Shown here piece after piece: positions 9,252 to 17,903 of a stretch of 24,690 nt of DNA (its first letter is position 1; each line of letters opens with the position of its first letter). The notes under the pieces are model-generated. The model did not search any database, was not told where the DNA came from, and saw only the letters and a list, made by a program, of their open reading frames with translations. Origin of the DNA: Fonticula alba (taxonomy: Eukaryota; Opisthokonta; Rotosphaerida; Fonticulaceae); NCBI RefSeq assembly GCF_000388065.1, contig NW_009242981.1:545786-570475 (forward strand), written 5' to 3'. The position numbers were made by a program, and so were the translations under genes.

Positions 9252-9610
9252 CGGAGGGAGCTCCATGCGCGATCGGAGGCTGCTGGTTTCCTGCTCCAAG
9301 CGGAGGGCCTTCTCGCCGCGGCGGATGCGATCGGCCTCGGCCGAGGCCTGAAGGGCGGCCTGATCGCGGGCGGCCTTCAGCTGCTGGTTCAGCTCGGCGA
9401 TGCGGCTCTGTGCCTTGGACAGCTGTTGGGTAACCTGTGCGGGGATGGCGCGAGGGTGAGGGGCTTTTCGCCGGAAGAGCGGGGCGGAGGGGGCAGTCGA
9501 CGCACATCATCATGGCGCCGGCTCAGGAGGTGGTACTTGCCGATGAGGTTCTCGTCCTGGGCCAGCGGGTCGGGGGCCGGGGGCGCCCCCGGATCGGCGC
9601 CGGGGGGCAT
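5887..9610 (-). CDS. Unrecognised protein of about 1135 residues, N-terminal coiled coil, poly-Gln and poly-Ala tracts (four exons)
   Basis: I recognise no family. Exons: 9610-9506, 9434-6371, 6262-6062 and 5924-5887; total 3408 bases, in frame, ending TAG. Donors are GTGCGT, GTACGT and GTGCGT; acceptors CACAG, TTCAG and CATAG. Residues about 15-95 (NLIGKYHLLSRRHDDVTQQLSKAQSRI onward) are heptad-like and predict a coiled coil. There follow a poly-Ala tract (about 97-107), a Pro/Ser-rich disordered region with a CAG-encoded poly-Gln tract near 200-210, and a long Leu/Ala-rich, probably helical body (about 270 onward). That body is interrupted by a TADTADTADT repeat (8212-8247) and a second poly-Ala tract near 962-976. 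There is no signal peptide or clear membrane segment. The third intron carries a (GT)n run on the sense strand. The last exon (12 residues) is the least certain. The architecture suggests a scaffold or adaptor, which is inference only. Confidence 0.75.
8914..8949 (-). repeat. CAG repeat encoding poly-Gln
   Basis: A near-pure CAG run on the coding (minus) strand of the 1135-residue gene gives about 12 consecutive glutamines inside a Pro/Ser-rich linker. Length polymorphism is expected. Confidence 0.95.
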
Positions 9611-10025
9611 CGCTCGGGGGAGGAGGGAGGGGGTGACGCGCGCGCGCGCGCGCGAAAGACGGGCAGGCCCAGGCGCGACGGGGCCGGTGGGCAGGGGGGC
9701 GGAGGGTTTCTCTTTCTCTTTTCGATCAGCAAGGAGGGGCGTGTGGAGGCGGCGCGGGCGGGGAGAAATCGGGGGTCTATGCGTGCTGCAGAGCTCGTCG
9801 GCAGCCGGTTGTCCGGGTTTTTTTCGACCCACCGAGGGGGCCGCGCGCGTTCGCGGGGCAGCCTGAGCGCCACGTCCTGCGAGAGGCCTGGGGGAGGGAG
9901 AGCCCCGGGAGCCGGCCCTTGTGCTCGGGGGGCTCTCGCTCGGCCCTTCGCTCGACCGGTGCGGTGGGAGACCGCTCGCCGGGCGATCGGGCCTGGGGCG
10001 CGGGCCCCGGGGCAAAAAAGCAAGC
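9611..10025. other. Spacer upstream of the 1135-residue gene
   Basis: Should contain the promoter of the minus-strand gene starting at 9610. It has a (CG)n run (about 9638-9654), a CTTTCTCTTTTCG tract near 9711-9724 and a T8 run near 9819. No TATA box or additional exon recognised. Confidence 0.5.
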
Positions 10026-10099
10026 TGGCCCCAGCCAGGATCGAACTGACGACCTTCGCGTTATTAGCACGACGCTCTAACCAACTGAGCTATGGGGCC
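10026..10099 (-). tRNA. tRNA-Ile(AAT)
   Basis: Acceptor stem GGCCCCA/TGGGGCC is perfect. D-arm GCTCAGTTGGTTAGAGC, anticodon loop CTAATAA and T-arm containing TTCGATC are all present. Discriminator A. A T6 terminator on the sense strand corresponds to A-run 10014-10019. TATAAAT lies at -26 to -32 (10125-10131). Confidence 0.97.
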
Positions 10100-10124
10100 T
10101 TGGGTTGGCCGCATGCGCCTGGGC

Positions 10125-10131
10125 ATTTATA
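10125..10131 (-). promoter_or_regulatory. TATA-like element upstream of tRNA-Ile
   Basis: Sense-strand TATAAAT, 26-32 bases before the tRNA 5' end, in otherwise GC-rich DNA. Upstream TATA boxes assist TFIIIB placement at tRNA genes in fission yeast and plants; a role here is inferred. Confidence 0.6.
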
Positions 10132-10366
10132 GGAGAAGCGCCCGCGGTGGAGCCGGGCATACGGCCCACGTCCGGGGGATGTGTGTGCGTTGCCGGCGCG
10201 ATCTTGTTGGGGGGGGGGGGGGGGGGGCGAGGGGCGGGGCCGGCGAATCCCCGCTCAAAGAGCCATTCCCCCCATTGTTGGGCTCTTTTGCCGGGGGCCC
10301 CTCGGGCGCGAAAGCGAGGGCGGTGCGTGTTGCCCGTGCTCGTCCCGGCGCCCGGGGCATGCATGC

Positions 10367-10403
10367 ATATATATATATATTTTATATGTGTGTGTGTGTG
10401 TGT
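10367..10403 (+). repeat. (AT)n-(GT)n tract, possible core promoter region
   Basis: ATATATATATATTTTATATG followed by a GT run, 95-131 bases before the ATG at 10498. It is the only AT-rich element in this spacer, so it may act as a TATA region for that gene; equally it may be just a microsatellite. Confidence 0.55.
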
Positions 10404-10497
10404 TGCCTCGGAGGGGGCCCCATTATTCCCTCTCCCCCCCATTACACTTCACACACACACACACACGACTTTTCCTGCACCGTCTCAACCGTACAGC

Positions 10498-11862
10498 ATG
10501 ACAGTGGATGGCTCCCCGCAGCCGGCCGGCGACTGGCGGGCCTTCTGGCTGCGCGACCCGGGCGCGCTGGAGGCCGAGGCCGATGGCGAGTCGGTGCGGA
10601 GCTTGCTCTTCGAAAGCCTGGACGAGTGGGCGTCCGGGGGCGAGCCGCGGCCGGCGGTGGCGGCGGCGGTGGATGCCGCGACCACCGGGCTACTGCTGCT
10701 GCTGGAGCGCCATGGCCCGGCGGGGAGGTGGGCCGCGGCCCTGCGGCTTGCGGCCGGGGCCCACGAGCATGACCGGCGCGTGGGCCAGCTGCTGCGGGGT
10801 CTGGCGGCGAAGCCGGAGCTGGCGGCATTGGAGCCGGAGCTCTGCCGGGCACTGGCCGAGCGCCGGGCCTCGGCGCAGGACCGCGACCTCCGGTACAACA
10901 ACTTCTTCTCGCTGTGCTTCCCGCCGAATGAGGATGCCGAGGTCGGGGCCTGGCTGGTGCTGGACGACCGGATGGCCCGGGTGCTGGGGCAGCAGCTGGG
11001 CCACGGCGAGGCCGGCGACCCGGACGAGGGCGAGGTGCACTGGGCCACCTTCGCCCGGGTGCTGGAGTCGGTGCCGGAGCCGGGGTCCTTCCGGGCGCTG
11101 GCCCCCTGGCCGCGGGACTTGCGGATGTTCTTCGCCTGGGAGCCGGAGGATGAGCGGCCCGGGCAGGGGGCGCCCTTCCCGCCGGCCGGGTGGAGTCTCT
11201 TCCCGCGTGCCGGGGGGTTTGTCGGGCGGGCGATCCGTCTGCGGGAGGCGGTGCGCCTGTGCCGAGCCCTGCAGCCGACCTTCGCCCAGGCGGATGCCCT
11301 CTTCCGGCAGGTGGACGGGACGTTTGGGTGGGACTGGCGACGCGACGCGGCCGGGGCCTTGGCGCATGTGCGCCTGCTGGGGGCCGTGCCGGCGGACTAC
11401 CGAGATCTGCTGGTGGGGGTGGTGGCCCAGGCGGCCGGGGGGTGGGCCGGAGCCGAGGACCCGGCGCAGGCGGAGGCCCCCGGTGCGGGCGGCCGCGCCC
11501 GGCAGCTGGCCCTGACCGTGGGGCTGATGGACTGGCTGGGCTTCGGCTTCGGCTGGGAGGACGTCCGGTCGGTGGTGGCGCTGGGCTGCGCGGCCGGCGG
11601 GGTGGCGGCCATCCGGGCCGAGGTGGCCCTCCTGGTGGGGCTGCTCCGCCGGGGCGACCCGGGCGCTGTCGACGAGCCGGCGGCGGCGTCCTCGCCGGTG
11701 ACCGGCCCGGCGTCGGTGGCCATGCCGGCCGCCGTGGCCGGGACCCTCTTCGGCGAGTGGCTCCTGGGCGGGGGGGCGCCTGCCCGGGTGGCGGCCATGG
11801 TGCTGCCGCCTGGCGGGGCGCAGGAGGTCCACGCCGCGGAGCGCCGGCCGCGCCGCGAGTGA
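10498..11862 (+). CDS. Unrecognised 454-residue protein, single exon
   Basis: I do not recognise the family. The frame starts MTVDGSPQPAGDWRAFWLRDP and ends in TGA at 11860-11862. Coding is supported by GC-rich third positions, absence of homopolymer runs across the frame, and a non-low-complexity mixed composition unlike the flanking spacer. The protein is acidic to neutral, Leu/Ala-rich and probably mostly helical. Distinct segments are DRDLRYNNFFSLCFPP (about 120-135), a Trp-rich middle (PRDLRMFFAW, DGTFGWDW) and LMDWLGFGFGWEDV (about 342-355). There is no signal peptide; a moderately hydrophobic stretch follows residue 355. The ATG is preceded by CCGTACAGC, which could itself be an acceptor, so a leader intron ending just before the ATG is possible. 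Cellular role unknown. Confidence 0.75.
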   Translation: MTVDGSPQPAGDWRAFWLRDPGALEAEADGESVRSLLFESLDEWASGGEPRPAVAAAVDAATTGLLLLLERHGPAGRWAAALRLAAGAHEHDRRVGQLLRGLAAKPELAALEPELCRALAERRASAQDRDLRYNNFFSLCFPPNEDAEVGAWLVLDDRMARVLGQQLGHGEAGDPDEGEVHWATFARVLESVPEPGSFRALAPWPRDLRMFFAWEPEDERPGQGAPFPPAGWSLFPRAGGFVGRAIRLREAVRLCRALQPTFAQADALFRQVDGTFGWDWRRDAAGALAHVRLLGAVPADYRDLLVGVVAQAAGGWAGAEDPAQAEAPGAGGRARQLALTVGLMDWLGFGFGWEDVRSVVALGCAAGGVAAIRAEVALLVGLLRRGDPGAVDEPAAASSPVTGPASVAMPAAVAGTLFGEWLLGGGAPARVAAMVLPPGGAQEVHAAERRPRRE

Positions 11863-12046
11863 GCGGCCGGTCTCCGGGGGGGGGCATTTCTTCCTGCCGC
11901 CCCTCCCCCGGGCGCATCCTGGAGGCGGCACGCTTCGTCGGGCGGTTCTCCCCTCCCTGTGGCCCGCGCGCGCGCGCGCCCAGCCCAGCCCCCCCTTGTG
12001 TTGCCTGCTCTCGTTCAGCGCGGGGCGGCCCGGGCAAAAAAGGTAT

Positions 12047-12119
12047 TTCCCATACCGGGACTCGAACCCGGGTCTCGTGGGTGAGAGCCACGTATCCTAA
12101 CCACCTAGACTATATGGGA
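12047..12119 (-). tRNA. tRNA-Glu(CTC)
   Basis: Acceptor TCCCATA/TATGGGA, anticodon loop CTCTCAC with stem CGTGG/CCACG, and T-stem CCGGG/CCCGG are all perfect. Discriminator A. T6 terminator (A-run 12036-12041). No clear TATA element; weak CATGAT at about -32. Confidence 0.97.
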
Positions 12120-13016
12120 CACACATGTCAGATGACTGCGTCCAGTGACTCATGATGGCGTTGGTGTGGTGTCCCCCCCCGGCGTGCCAGTCGTGCGGCG
12201 ATCGGATGGTCCCTGCATTGGCCCCCCCCCCCCCCCCCCCCCGCCGGGACTCGATTGCCAATGTATGTCCCCGGCCTGTGGGCGCTTTTCCCCTCGTCGG
12301 TGTCTCTGCCTGGCCTCGTCCTGCAGGGAGGGCACTCGTGCGAGCCGGGTCGCGCCACCCTCTTGGTGCGCGGACACGGGATCTCGCCGGCACGTCGGCG
12401 GCCCCATGACCATGCCTTTGGCATGCCCTCTTCGGTCTTCAATCGGTTCTGGACCACCACAGCGCCCGCCACATTCCGCCGATTCTCATTCTCCGGGCGG
12501 CGGCCCGCGAGGCCAGCGTCTCAACCCGAGCGATATGCCAACGATCGGATCGGTGCGGCCCCGACGCCGCGACCGGCCCCCGACGCCCCCCCCCCCCATT
12601 GCCGCCTCCAGTATCCAAAAGACCAATGCATTTGCCTTTTATCGCTGATTGCCTTTTGAGGGCGCGCCTCCCTCCCCCTCCGGTCCCCGAGGGGCTGGTC
12701 CGGCCGCCTCCATCAGTTGGCCATCTCTCGGGGATTTCCACCGACTCTGCCTCCCCGCCGCCCCCCTCCGGTGGGCAGCCGCTGCTTTTCTTCTCCCCCC
12801 GAAGACCGGACCCCTGCGTGTTGGCCCCACCCCGGCGCTCGCATGCCCGGGGGCGAGAGCTTCCCCTCTCTGGGCTGGGTGTGGTGCTCTCTCCCTCTCT
12901 CTCTCTCTCTCGCTCTTGCTCTGCCTTGTATGGGCCTCCCCAGGGTGTAGGTCTCTGATCGCGCGCTGGTGCGGGATAACGGCCTGCCATTCGCTGCGGG
13001 GCAAAAAGGGAAACAC
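12120..13016. other. Spacer without a supported gene
   Basis: Contains a C21 run (12222-12242), a second C-run near 12586-12596 and a CT-rich tract (12890-12912). Reading frames on both strands give low-complexity or arginine/proline-rich peptides only. Confidence 0.55.
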
Positions 13017-13090
13017 TGTCCGAACCAGGACTCGAACCTGGGACATTCTGTGTGTTAGACAGATATGATAACCATCTACATCATTCGGAC
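13017..13090 (-). tRNA. tRNA-Val(AAC)
   Basis: Acceptor GTCCGAA/TTCGGAC, anticodon stem TCTGT/ACAGA with loop CTAACAC, and T-stem CCAGG/CCTGG are perfect. Discriminator A. T5 terminator (A-run 13003-13007). The palindrome GTACATGTAC sits at -24 to -33 (13114-13123). Confidence 0.96.
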
Positions 13091-13843
13091 ATGGGGATCG
13101 TACATCGCGTTGGGTACATGTACTCACCGGTCGGAGGGGCGGCCGCGTCCGGCGCCCCCCGCGTGCTCTCGCCGGCGGAGGCAGACACCTTCGTGCAAAA
13201 CGCGGCCCGCGCCAGGACCGACACCGGCGCCGGGAAGCGACGCCTAGGAAGCGGGACCCGCACACAGCCCCCCCTTGCCCGGGGCATCGGAAAGCCCCCC
13301 CTCCCCCCGCCGGGGCAGCACGCTCGTCGCCCGCCTCCTTTCCAAGTCTGCCCCGCATGATGGTGCGCCCGGGCCGGATATCCCCCCACCCGGGGGAGGA
13401 GCAGACTGCTGCCCAGGCCCGGCCCCGTGCAGGGAACACCGGCGCCTCGCCCAGCCGCCCCCGAGGGCCTGGTCAATGGCGATGCGCCCCGCCCGGTGTT
13501 TCTCCCCAGCACCTGCTCGCCTGCCGCCTGGGTGGCGCACAGAGGGGTGTCTCGAGATGTGGCCGGGTGTCTGCCACCCGCCCCGCGGCCGACTCCGGCA
13601 AGCCGGATCTCCCGGGCGCCGGGTCCATCCGTGTGCCCTCCCAGGGGGGGGGAGGGGCTACCCTGCGCCGTTTGCCTGCCCGCGGCCCTGGGCTGGTTTG
13701 TTTCTGGCGCGACATCGCTGCACGACGACGACGACGGCGGCGGCTGCCGGCGGTGGACCCTTTCCGTGTGGCAAAAAAAAGGAGCGACTCTCTCTCCTGG
13801 CCCCTGGGGTCTGAGATCGGTGCTCGGTCAAAAAGGAGATGTA
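13091..13843. other. Spacer without a supported gene
   Basis: GC-rich, with short C-runs, a GAC/GACGACG patch near 13720-13740 and an A8 run (13773-13780) that could be a back-up terminator for tRNA-Lys. No homologous protein or RNA recognised. Confidence 0.5.
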
Positions 13844-13916
13844 AGCCCACTGTGGGGCTCGAACCCACGACCCTGGGATTAAGAGTCCCATGCTCTACCA
13901 ACTGAGCTAAACAGGC
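13844..13916 (-). tRNA. tRNA-Lys(CTT)
   Basis: Anticodon stem TGGGA/TCCCA with loop CTCTTAA; T-stem GTGGG/CCCAC. The acceptor GCCTGTT/AGTGGGC pairs through three consecutive G-U wobbles, and the discriminator is T. T5 terminator (A-run 13830-13834). TATAAATA lies at -30 to -37 (13946-13953), the best upstream TATA box in the cluster. Confidence 0.95.
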
Positions 13917-13945
13917 TGTACATGGTGGAATGGGACACCGGGGCG

Positions 13946-13953
13946 TATTTATA
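13946..13953 (-). promoter_or_regulatory. TATA box upstream of tRNA-Lys
   Basis: Sense-strand TATAAATA, 30-37 bases upstream of the tRNA 5' end, in GC-rich surroundings. Position and sequence fit a TFIIIB-binding upstream TATA element. Confidence 0.65.
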
Positions 13954-14378
13954 CGTGAGCCGTGGACCCGCGGGCCCCGGCTGGGCGGGCAGCCGCGCCT
14001 CGCCGCGTCGCCAGCACACCGTGCGCAAGTCCGAGGCCAGACACGTCGCCCACGCGCAAGGGGGGTGGTCTGCTTCGCGCCTGCTTGGAGTCTCGTGCCA
14101 TCGGGAGGGCCGGGATCTTGCGGCCGACGCCACCTGGGCGTGGATGTCCGGCCGGCGTGTATCGCGTTTGCCCTGCGCCCTCGTTGTCGGGTGGCGTGTG
14201 GAAGGTGCATGACCGGGTCCGAAATGGCGTCCCCGGCAAGTCCCCTTCCCCGGGCTCAATCCCCCTTGTCCCATGGGCTGCGTGCATTGGGCGGCCTGGA
14301 GGGGAGGGCGGATGGCTCGGGGGCTGGTGACGGTCGCGGAGCCTGGCACCCCTGTCCGAGGGGTATGCATCCCCGAGG

Positions 14379-14394
14379 TTTTTTTTTTTTTTTT
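14379..14394 (+). repeat. T16 homopolymer
   Basis: Sixteen consecutive T on the plus strand, far longer than the T4-T6 terminators of the tRNA genes here. It could be a Pol III terminator for an unrecognised transcript, or simply a homopolymer. Confidence 0.9.
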
Positions 14395-14695
14395 GCCGGG
14401 CGTCGCTCTTTTGGCGTTTATTTGTCGGGAGGCCTGGTGTCATGTGTGTGTGAGTGTGTGTGGACGCAGTGCTCAGGCCGTCTGGCCGCGTGTGGGGCTG
14501 GCCATGTGCGAGCGGTGACCCGCGGGCAATGCGGAGGCAGGTGTTGGGCGGCCGACGGAGGCGGATGTCGAGCCACTCGGCGCCCCTCCCCGGCTGCAGG
14601 AAAGGCTGCCGGGGCGGAGCGCGCCCGTTCGCCGGGGACAAGGGCCGCATCCCGGCGACACTTGAGCCCGCGCGGTGGGCCACCTTCCAGTGGAG

Positions 14696-14767
14696 TCCCG
14701 ATTAGTATAGTGGTGAGAATCCCCGCCTGTCACGCGGGAGGCCCGGGTTCAATTCCCGGATCGGGAG
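14696..14767 (+). tRNA. tRNA-Asp(GTC)
   Basis: Acceptor TCCCGAT/ATCGGGA, anticodon stem CCCGC/GCGGG with loop CTGTCAC, and T-stem CCGGG/CCCGG are all perfect. Discriminator G. T6 terminator at 14772-14777. No obvious upstream TATA element. Confidence 0.97.
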
Positions 14768-17262
14768 CATCTTTTTTGCACTCGTCTCCCCGGGAGGCGA
14801 GAGGGGCCCTTTGGCGGCGCGGGGCGTGCTCTCACGACGCGTGAGGGGGGTGACCCTCGCCTGTGTGTGGGTTGACCGCCGGCCAGGTGTGGTTGGGGGA
14901 GGGCGCGTAGCACACGGCCGGCCTTTCCCCGCGAGAGGGGGCCGGTCGATCGGGGCGAGGATTGGGTCCTGCCCCGGGCCGGGCGCGGCTTTGGGGCGCT
15001 GCTGGTGTGTGGGTCTTGGAGCCGGCGCTGGCTGCCATCGTCCGGGGGCACACGCGGGTGTCTGTGTCCGCCGGGGCGCCGGATGGAAGCAGCTCCAGGG
15101 AGGCCGTGGCGGTCGGACGGGTCCATTCCGTTCGGCATGTGACGGACGTGCTTGCGGCATGCTGCCTCCCCGGCAACCAAGGTGTGCCCGGTCCCCGCCG
15201 CCGGCGCCGGTGCCCCGGGAGGGGCCGTGGTGCGCGGGGCTGCGCCGACGGCCGGGTCAGCAGGGCGCTCCCTCGGATCGATTGCCCCGCCCACCCTCGG
15301 TGGCGGCAGGGGCGAGAGGCCCTCGGGGCCCTTTCCACCCCCCCCTAGCACCATCGTTGACAAGTCCTGGTCGGGGGGATGGCGTCCTGCCCCTCGCGGC
15401 GGGGGGTCCTGCCGGCTGGCCAGGGCATGGGCCAGAGTGCTGCCCTTTCCGGCGGTGGGTGGTCGTGCGGCTTGCTTGCCTGGGCGACGCCGATTGCCAT
15501 GCCGGACAGACCTGGCTTTTGGCAGTGGGTGAGGCGGTCAACATGACGGACGGGCCCGGGCCCGGGGCAGCGTGCTGGCCGATCGGGCCCGGGTCGCGGG
15601 AGAGGGGGCCTCCCCGAGAGGCCGGTGCCCGGAGGCGGTGACCGGGCGCGCCCCGTGGCGGGGGGACATGCTGCGGGGCCGTCCTGCCTGTTGGCATGGG
15701 CCGCGCCGACTCGGCGCGCGCCGTCCTGGGCCATGTGCCGTGGGCCTGCTCCGGGGCGGGGGCTCGAGGATCCCGAGTCTGCCCTAGGTCGGGTGGGGAT
15801 GCTTGCTGCCGGGCCTTGGCGACCGGGAGCACATGCGCGGTGTAGGGCCCGTGGACATGTGCTCCGGGGAAAGGCGTCGCCGCCCAGGTGCACACGGGCA
15901 GGAAATCCGACCGGGGGCCACGGCTTCCGAACGCCCCTCCATGAAGGGCCCGCCCTCGGTGAAGTGGGGCGCCGGGGCGAGCAGGCGCCGCCACGATGTC
16001 CGGCATGGTCGGGCTGCGTGTCGGGTGGCCGCCGGCGCCCCGGCGATGGCCCGGGCATCGGCCACGGGCGTGAGGCGGTCAGCCGAGCCCTGAAGCCGGG
16101 CGCACCAGCCGCCGGGCCGGGTCCTCGACACGACCGGCGCATGGCCGGCGCTTGGGAGGGGGGCGGGAGGGGGGGGGGGGGCTGCTTGGGTAGGTGGGCC
16201 GTCGACATGGGCCAAGGCATCCCGACTGGCGGCCTGGCAGCGTCCAGCAAGCAGGTGCGCTCCGTGCGACATGGCACCGGGGGGCCGACATCCTGCCGGC
16301 CCGGGCCCGGAGGGTCACTGGCCTGGCCTTCCCCCGGCCGGCCAAAGGATGATGGGCGGCCTTTTGCCCTGCTAGCCAGAGCCGGCGGCCTGGGTGCGGG
16401 CCAGTAGCCACGCCCGCGCCTGATCGGGCCGGGGGGTGGCCCGGTCGTGGGGCGGGTCCCCGAGGGCACGAGTGCCTGCCAGCGGCCGAGGGCGGGAGCA
16501 TGGATCTGGGTGCTGAGGCCGGGGCCGGGCCGACGGGTGTAGCCTCGGCGTGTCGGCCCTCCGGGTTGCAGCGCCGCCCGGTGGGCGCCGCCCCGGTCGG
16601 CCGCGGGATATGCGGCACCAGCGCGGCGGCCGAAGCCTGGCCGGGTGGCGGCGGTCGGCGCCCCGGGGCAGCTGCAGCCCGCTCGCCTCGGGTGTGGGGC
16701 CCTTGCCCATTTCCCGGGCGTCCGGGCGCGCGGAGTGCCCCTCATGTGTCGCCTCGTCGACCGGGTGCAAGGCCGTGTCGGGCCTGCCGACATGGCGCAG
16801 GGTGGCCGAGCAGCCGGCCTTTGCCGGGGTCGGCTGCCCGGCAGACAGGATCGCTCCGCGGTGCGGGCGCCGGCGAGCGCCGGTGCATTGCGATCGCGGG
16901 GCACACATCGCACGGGCATCCCGGCACCAATGCCAGCGATGACACCGTGGACGCGGCCGAGGGGGCCGCCGCGCGCCGGAGGCCGGCGTTTGCGAGAAGA
17001 TTTGTACGGCCGAGCGCGTCGGGCATCTGGCATTGGCCGTGCCGGCGTCAAGGCGGCCGCTATCCACGGGCATGGCCGATGGTGGACGCGGCACGGGGGG
17101 CCGACCTTGTGAGCATGCATGCGTGACTCGCCTGCCGCCTGGGCCCAGGCAGCAAGGTGGCAGAGCCTCCGGGGGCCGAAGGGTCCGGAGGCATGGGTCC
17201 CGTCGCGAGGCCCGGGGCTGCGCAGGCGCCTGCGCAGGCACCTGCTCGGCCGCCAGCAAGTT

Positions 17263-17345
17263 GCACACCCACACCCACACCCACACCCACCCACACCCAC
17301 ACCCACACCCACACCCACACCCACACCCACACCCACACTCACCCA

Positions 17346-17346
<1 letters not shown>
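17263..17346. repeat. (CCCACA)n hexamer array
   Basis: About thirteen CCCACA units, one shortened to CCCA. On the opposite strand this reads TGTGGG, G-rich and telomere-like. Directly followed by two long C-runs. Confidence 0.92.
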
Positions 17347-17378
<32 letters not shown>

Positions 17379-17404
17379 ACCCCCCCCCCCCCCCCCCCCC
17401 CCCC
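17347..17404. repeat. C32-A-C25 homopolymer tract
   Basis: C32 (17347-17378), a single A, then C25 (17380-17404), followed by a short CA run. The longest homopolymer in the window; its exact length may be affected by sequencing or assembly. Confidence 0.9.
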
Positions 17405-17682
17405 ACACACACACCGGCACGAATACATACGCCGATACACATGCGCGGGGGCATCGCCCAGGGCGGGAGGCACACAGGCGGACATTGTGCCGGGCGGCAC
17501 CGAGGCGGGAGCCCGCAGGCCCAAGTCCGTGGCGGAAGGCTGCGCATGGGGCGCGGCCACGCAGGAGGGAGCTGCCGACAGCGCCCCGGGCGTGCTCATG
17601 TCGCCCTGCGGGGCATAGGCTTGCCAGCCGGCGCCCCTCCGCGCCGTTTGAAAGCCCGGGACGAGGGGAGTTTGTCGGAAAT

Positions 17683-17756
17683 GGCCGCGTAGCTCAATTG
17701 GATAGAGCACCTGACTACGGATCAGGAGGTTGTGTGTTCGAGCCGCATCGTGGTCA
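17683..17756 (+). tRNA. tRNA-Arg(ACG)
   Basis: Acceptor GGCCGCG/CGTGGTC (two G-U pairs), anticodon stem CCTGA/TCAGG with loop CTACGGA, T-arm GTGTG/CGCAT around TTCGAGC. Discriminator A. T5 terminator at 17764-17768. A weak TTTGAAA lies at about -30. Confidence 0.95.
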
Positions 17757-17826
17757 ATGTTCATTTTTGCGCGGGGCCCGGAGACTCTTTGTTGCTCGGT
17801 TATGGCCGTCCAATAAAAAAGCAATG

Positions 17827-17898
17827 TGCTCATTGGGTGGATCGAACACCCGACCTCCAGTTTACTAGACTGGCGCTCTACCACTGAGCTAAACGAGC
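17827..17898 (-). tRNA. tRNA-Thr(AGT), copy 1
   Basis: Acceptor GCTCGTT/AATGAGC, anticodon stem CCAGT/ACTGG with loop CTAGTAA, T-stem GGGTG/CACCC. Discriminator A. T6 terminator (A-run 17815-17820). Five bases separate it from the upstream tRNA-Gly on the same strand, so it is probably the second unit of a dicistronic transcript. Identical over its full length to the copy at 19745. Confidence 0.97.
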
Positions 17899-17903
17899 GT
17901 GCT

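Larger units (their letters stand above)
10100..10497. other. Spacer between tRNA-Ile and the 454-residue gene
   Basis: Carries a G19 run (10209-10227), an (AT)n tract followed by (GT)n (10367-10403) and a (CA)n run (10450-10467). It serves as the divergent upstream region of tRNA-Ile and of the gene starting at 10498. No coding exon seen. Confidence 0.6.
13917..14695. other. Spacer without a supported protein gene
   Basis: Contains the tRNA-Lys TATA box and a T16 run (14379-14394), the longest T-run in the window. Two mutually exclusive hairpins (ACCCC/GGGGT at 14348-14364; GGGG/CCCC at 14360-14374) lie just before the T16 run. No recognised tRNA, snRNA or protein. Confidence 0.5.
14768..17682. 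other. 2.9-kb gene-poor spacer
   Basis: The largest empty stretch. Long frames on both strands exist only because stops are rare; their peptides are Arg/Pro/Gly/Ala-rich and end in the CCCACA/poly-C tract. I see no intron-exon structure and no recognised RNA. It holds a G-run near 16169-16180 and the CCCACA array plus long C-runs at 17263-17404. Unannotated lineage-specific exons cannot be excluded by eye. Confidence 0.5.

Noticed and set aside
13844-13916. tRNA-Lys as a pseudogene because of three G-U pairs in the acceptor stem and a T discriminator
   Set aside because: All stems still pair, the anticodon loop is normal, and it has the best TATA box and a T5 terminator, so it is kept as functional.
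17263-17404. True chromosome end
   Set aside because: Unique sequence with tRNA genes and a protein gene continues on both sides, so it is interstitial at most.
15345-17420. 691-residue minus-strand open frame
   Set aside because: It starts in the CCCACA/poly-C tract (giving Gly and Val-Gly runs) and continues as Arg/Pro noise. No domain and no homologue recognised.
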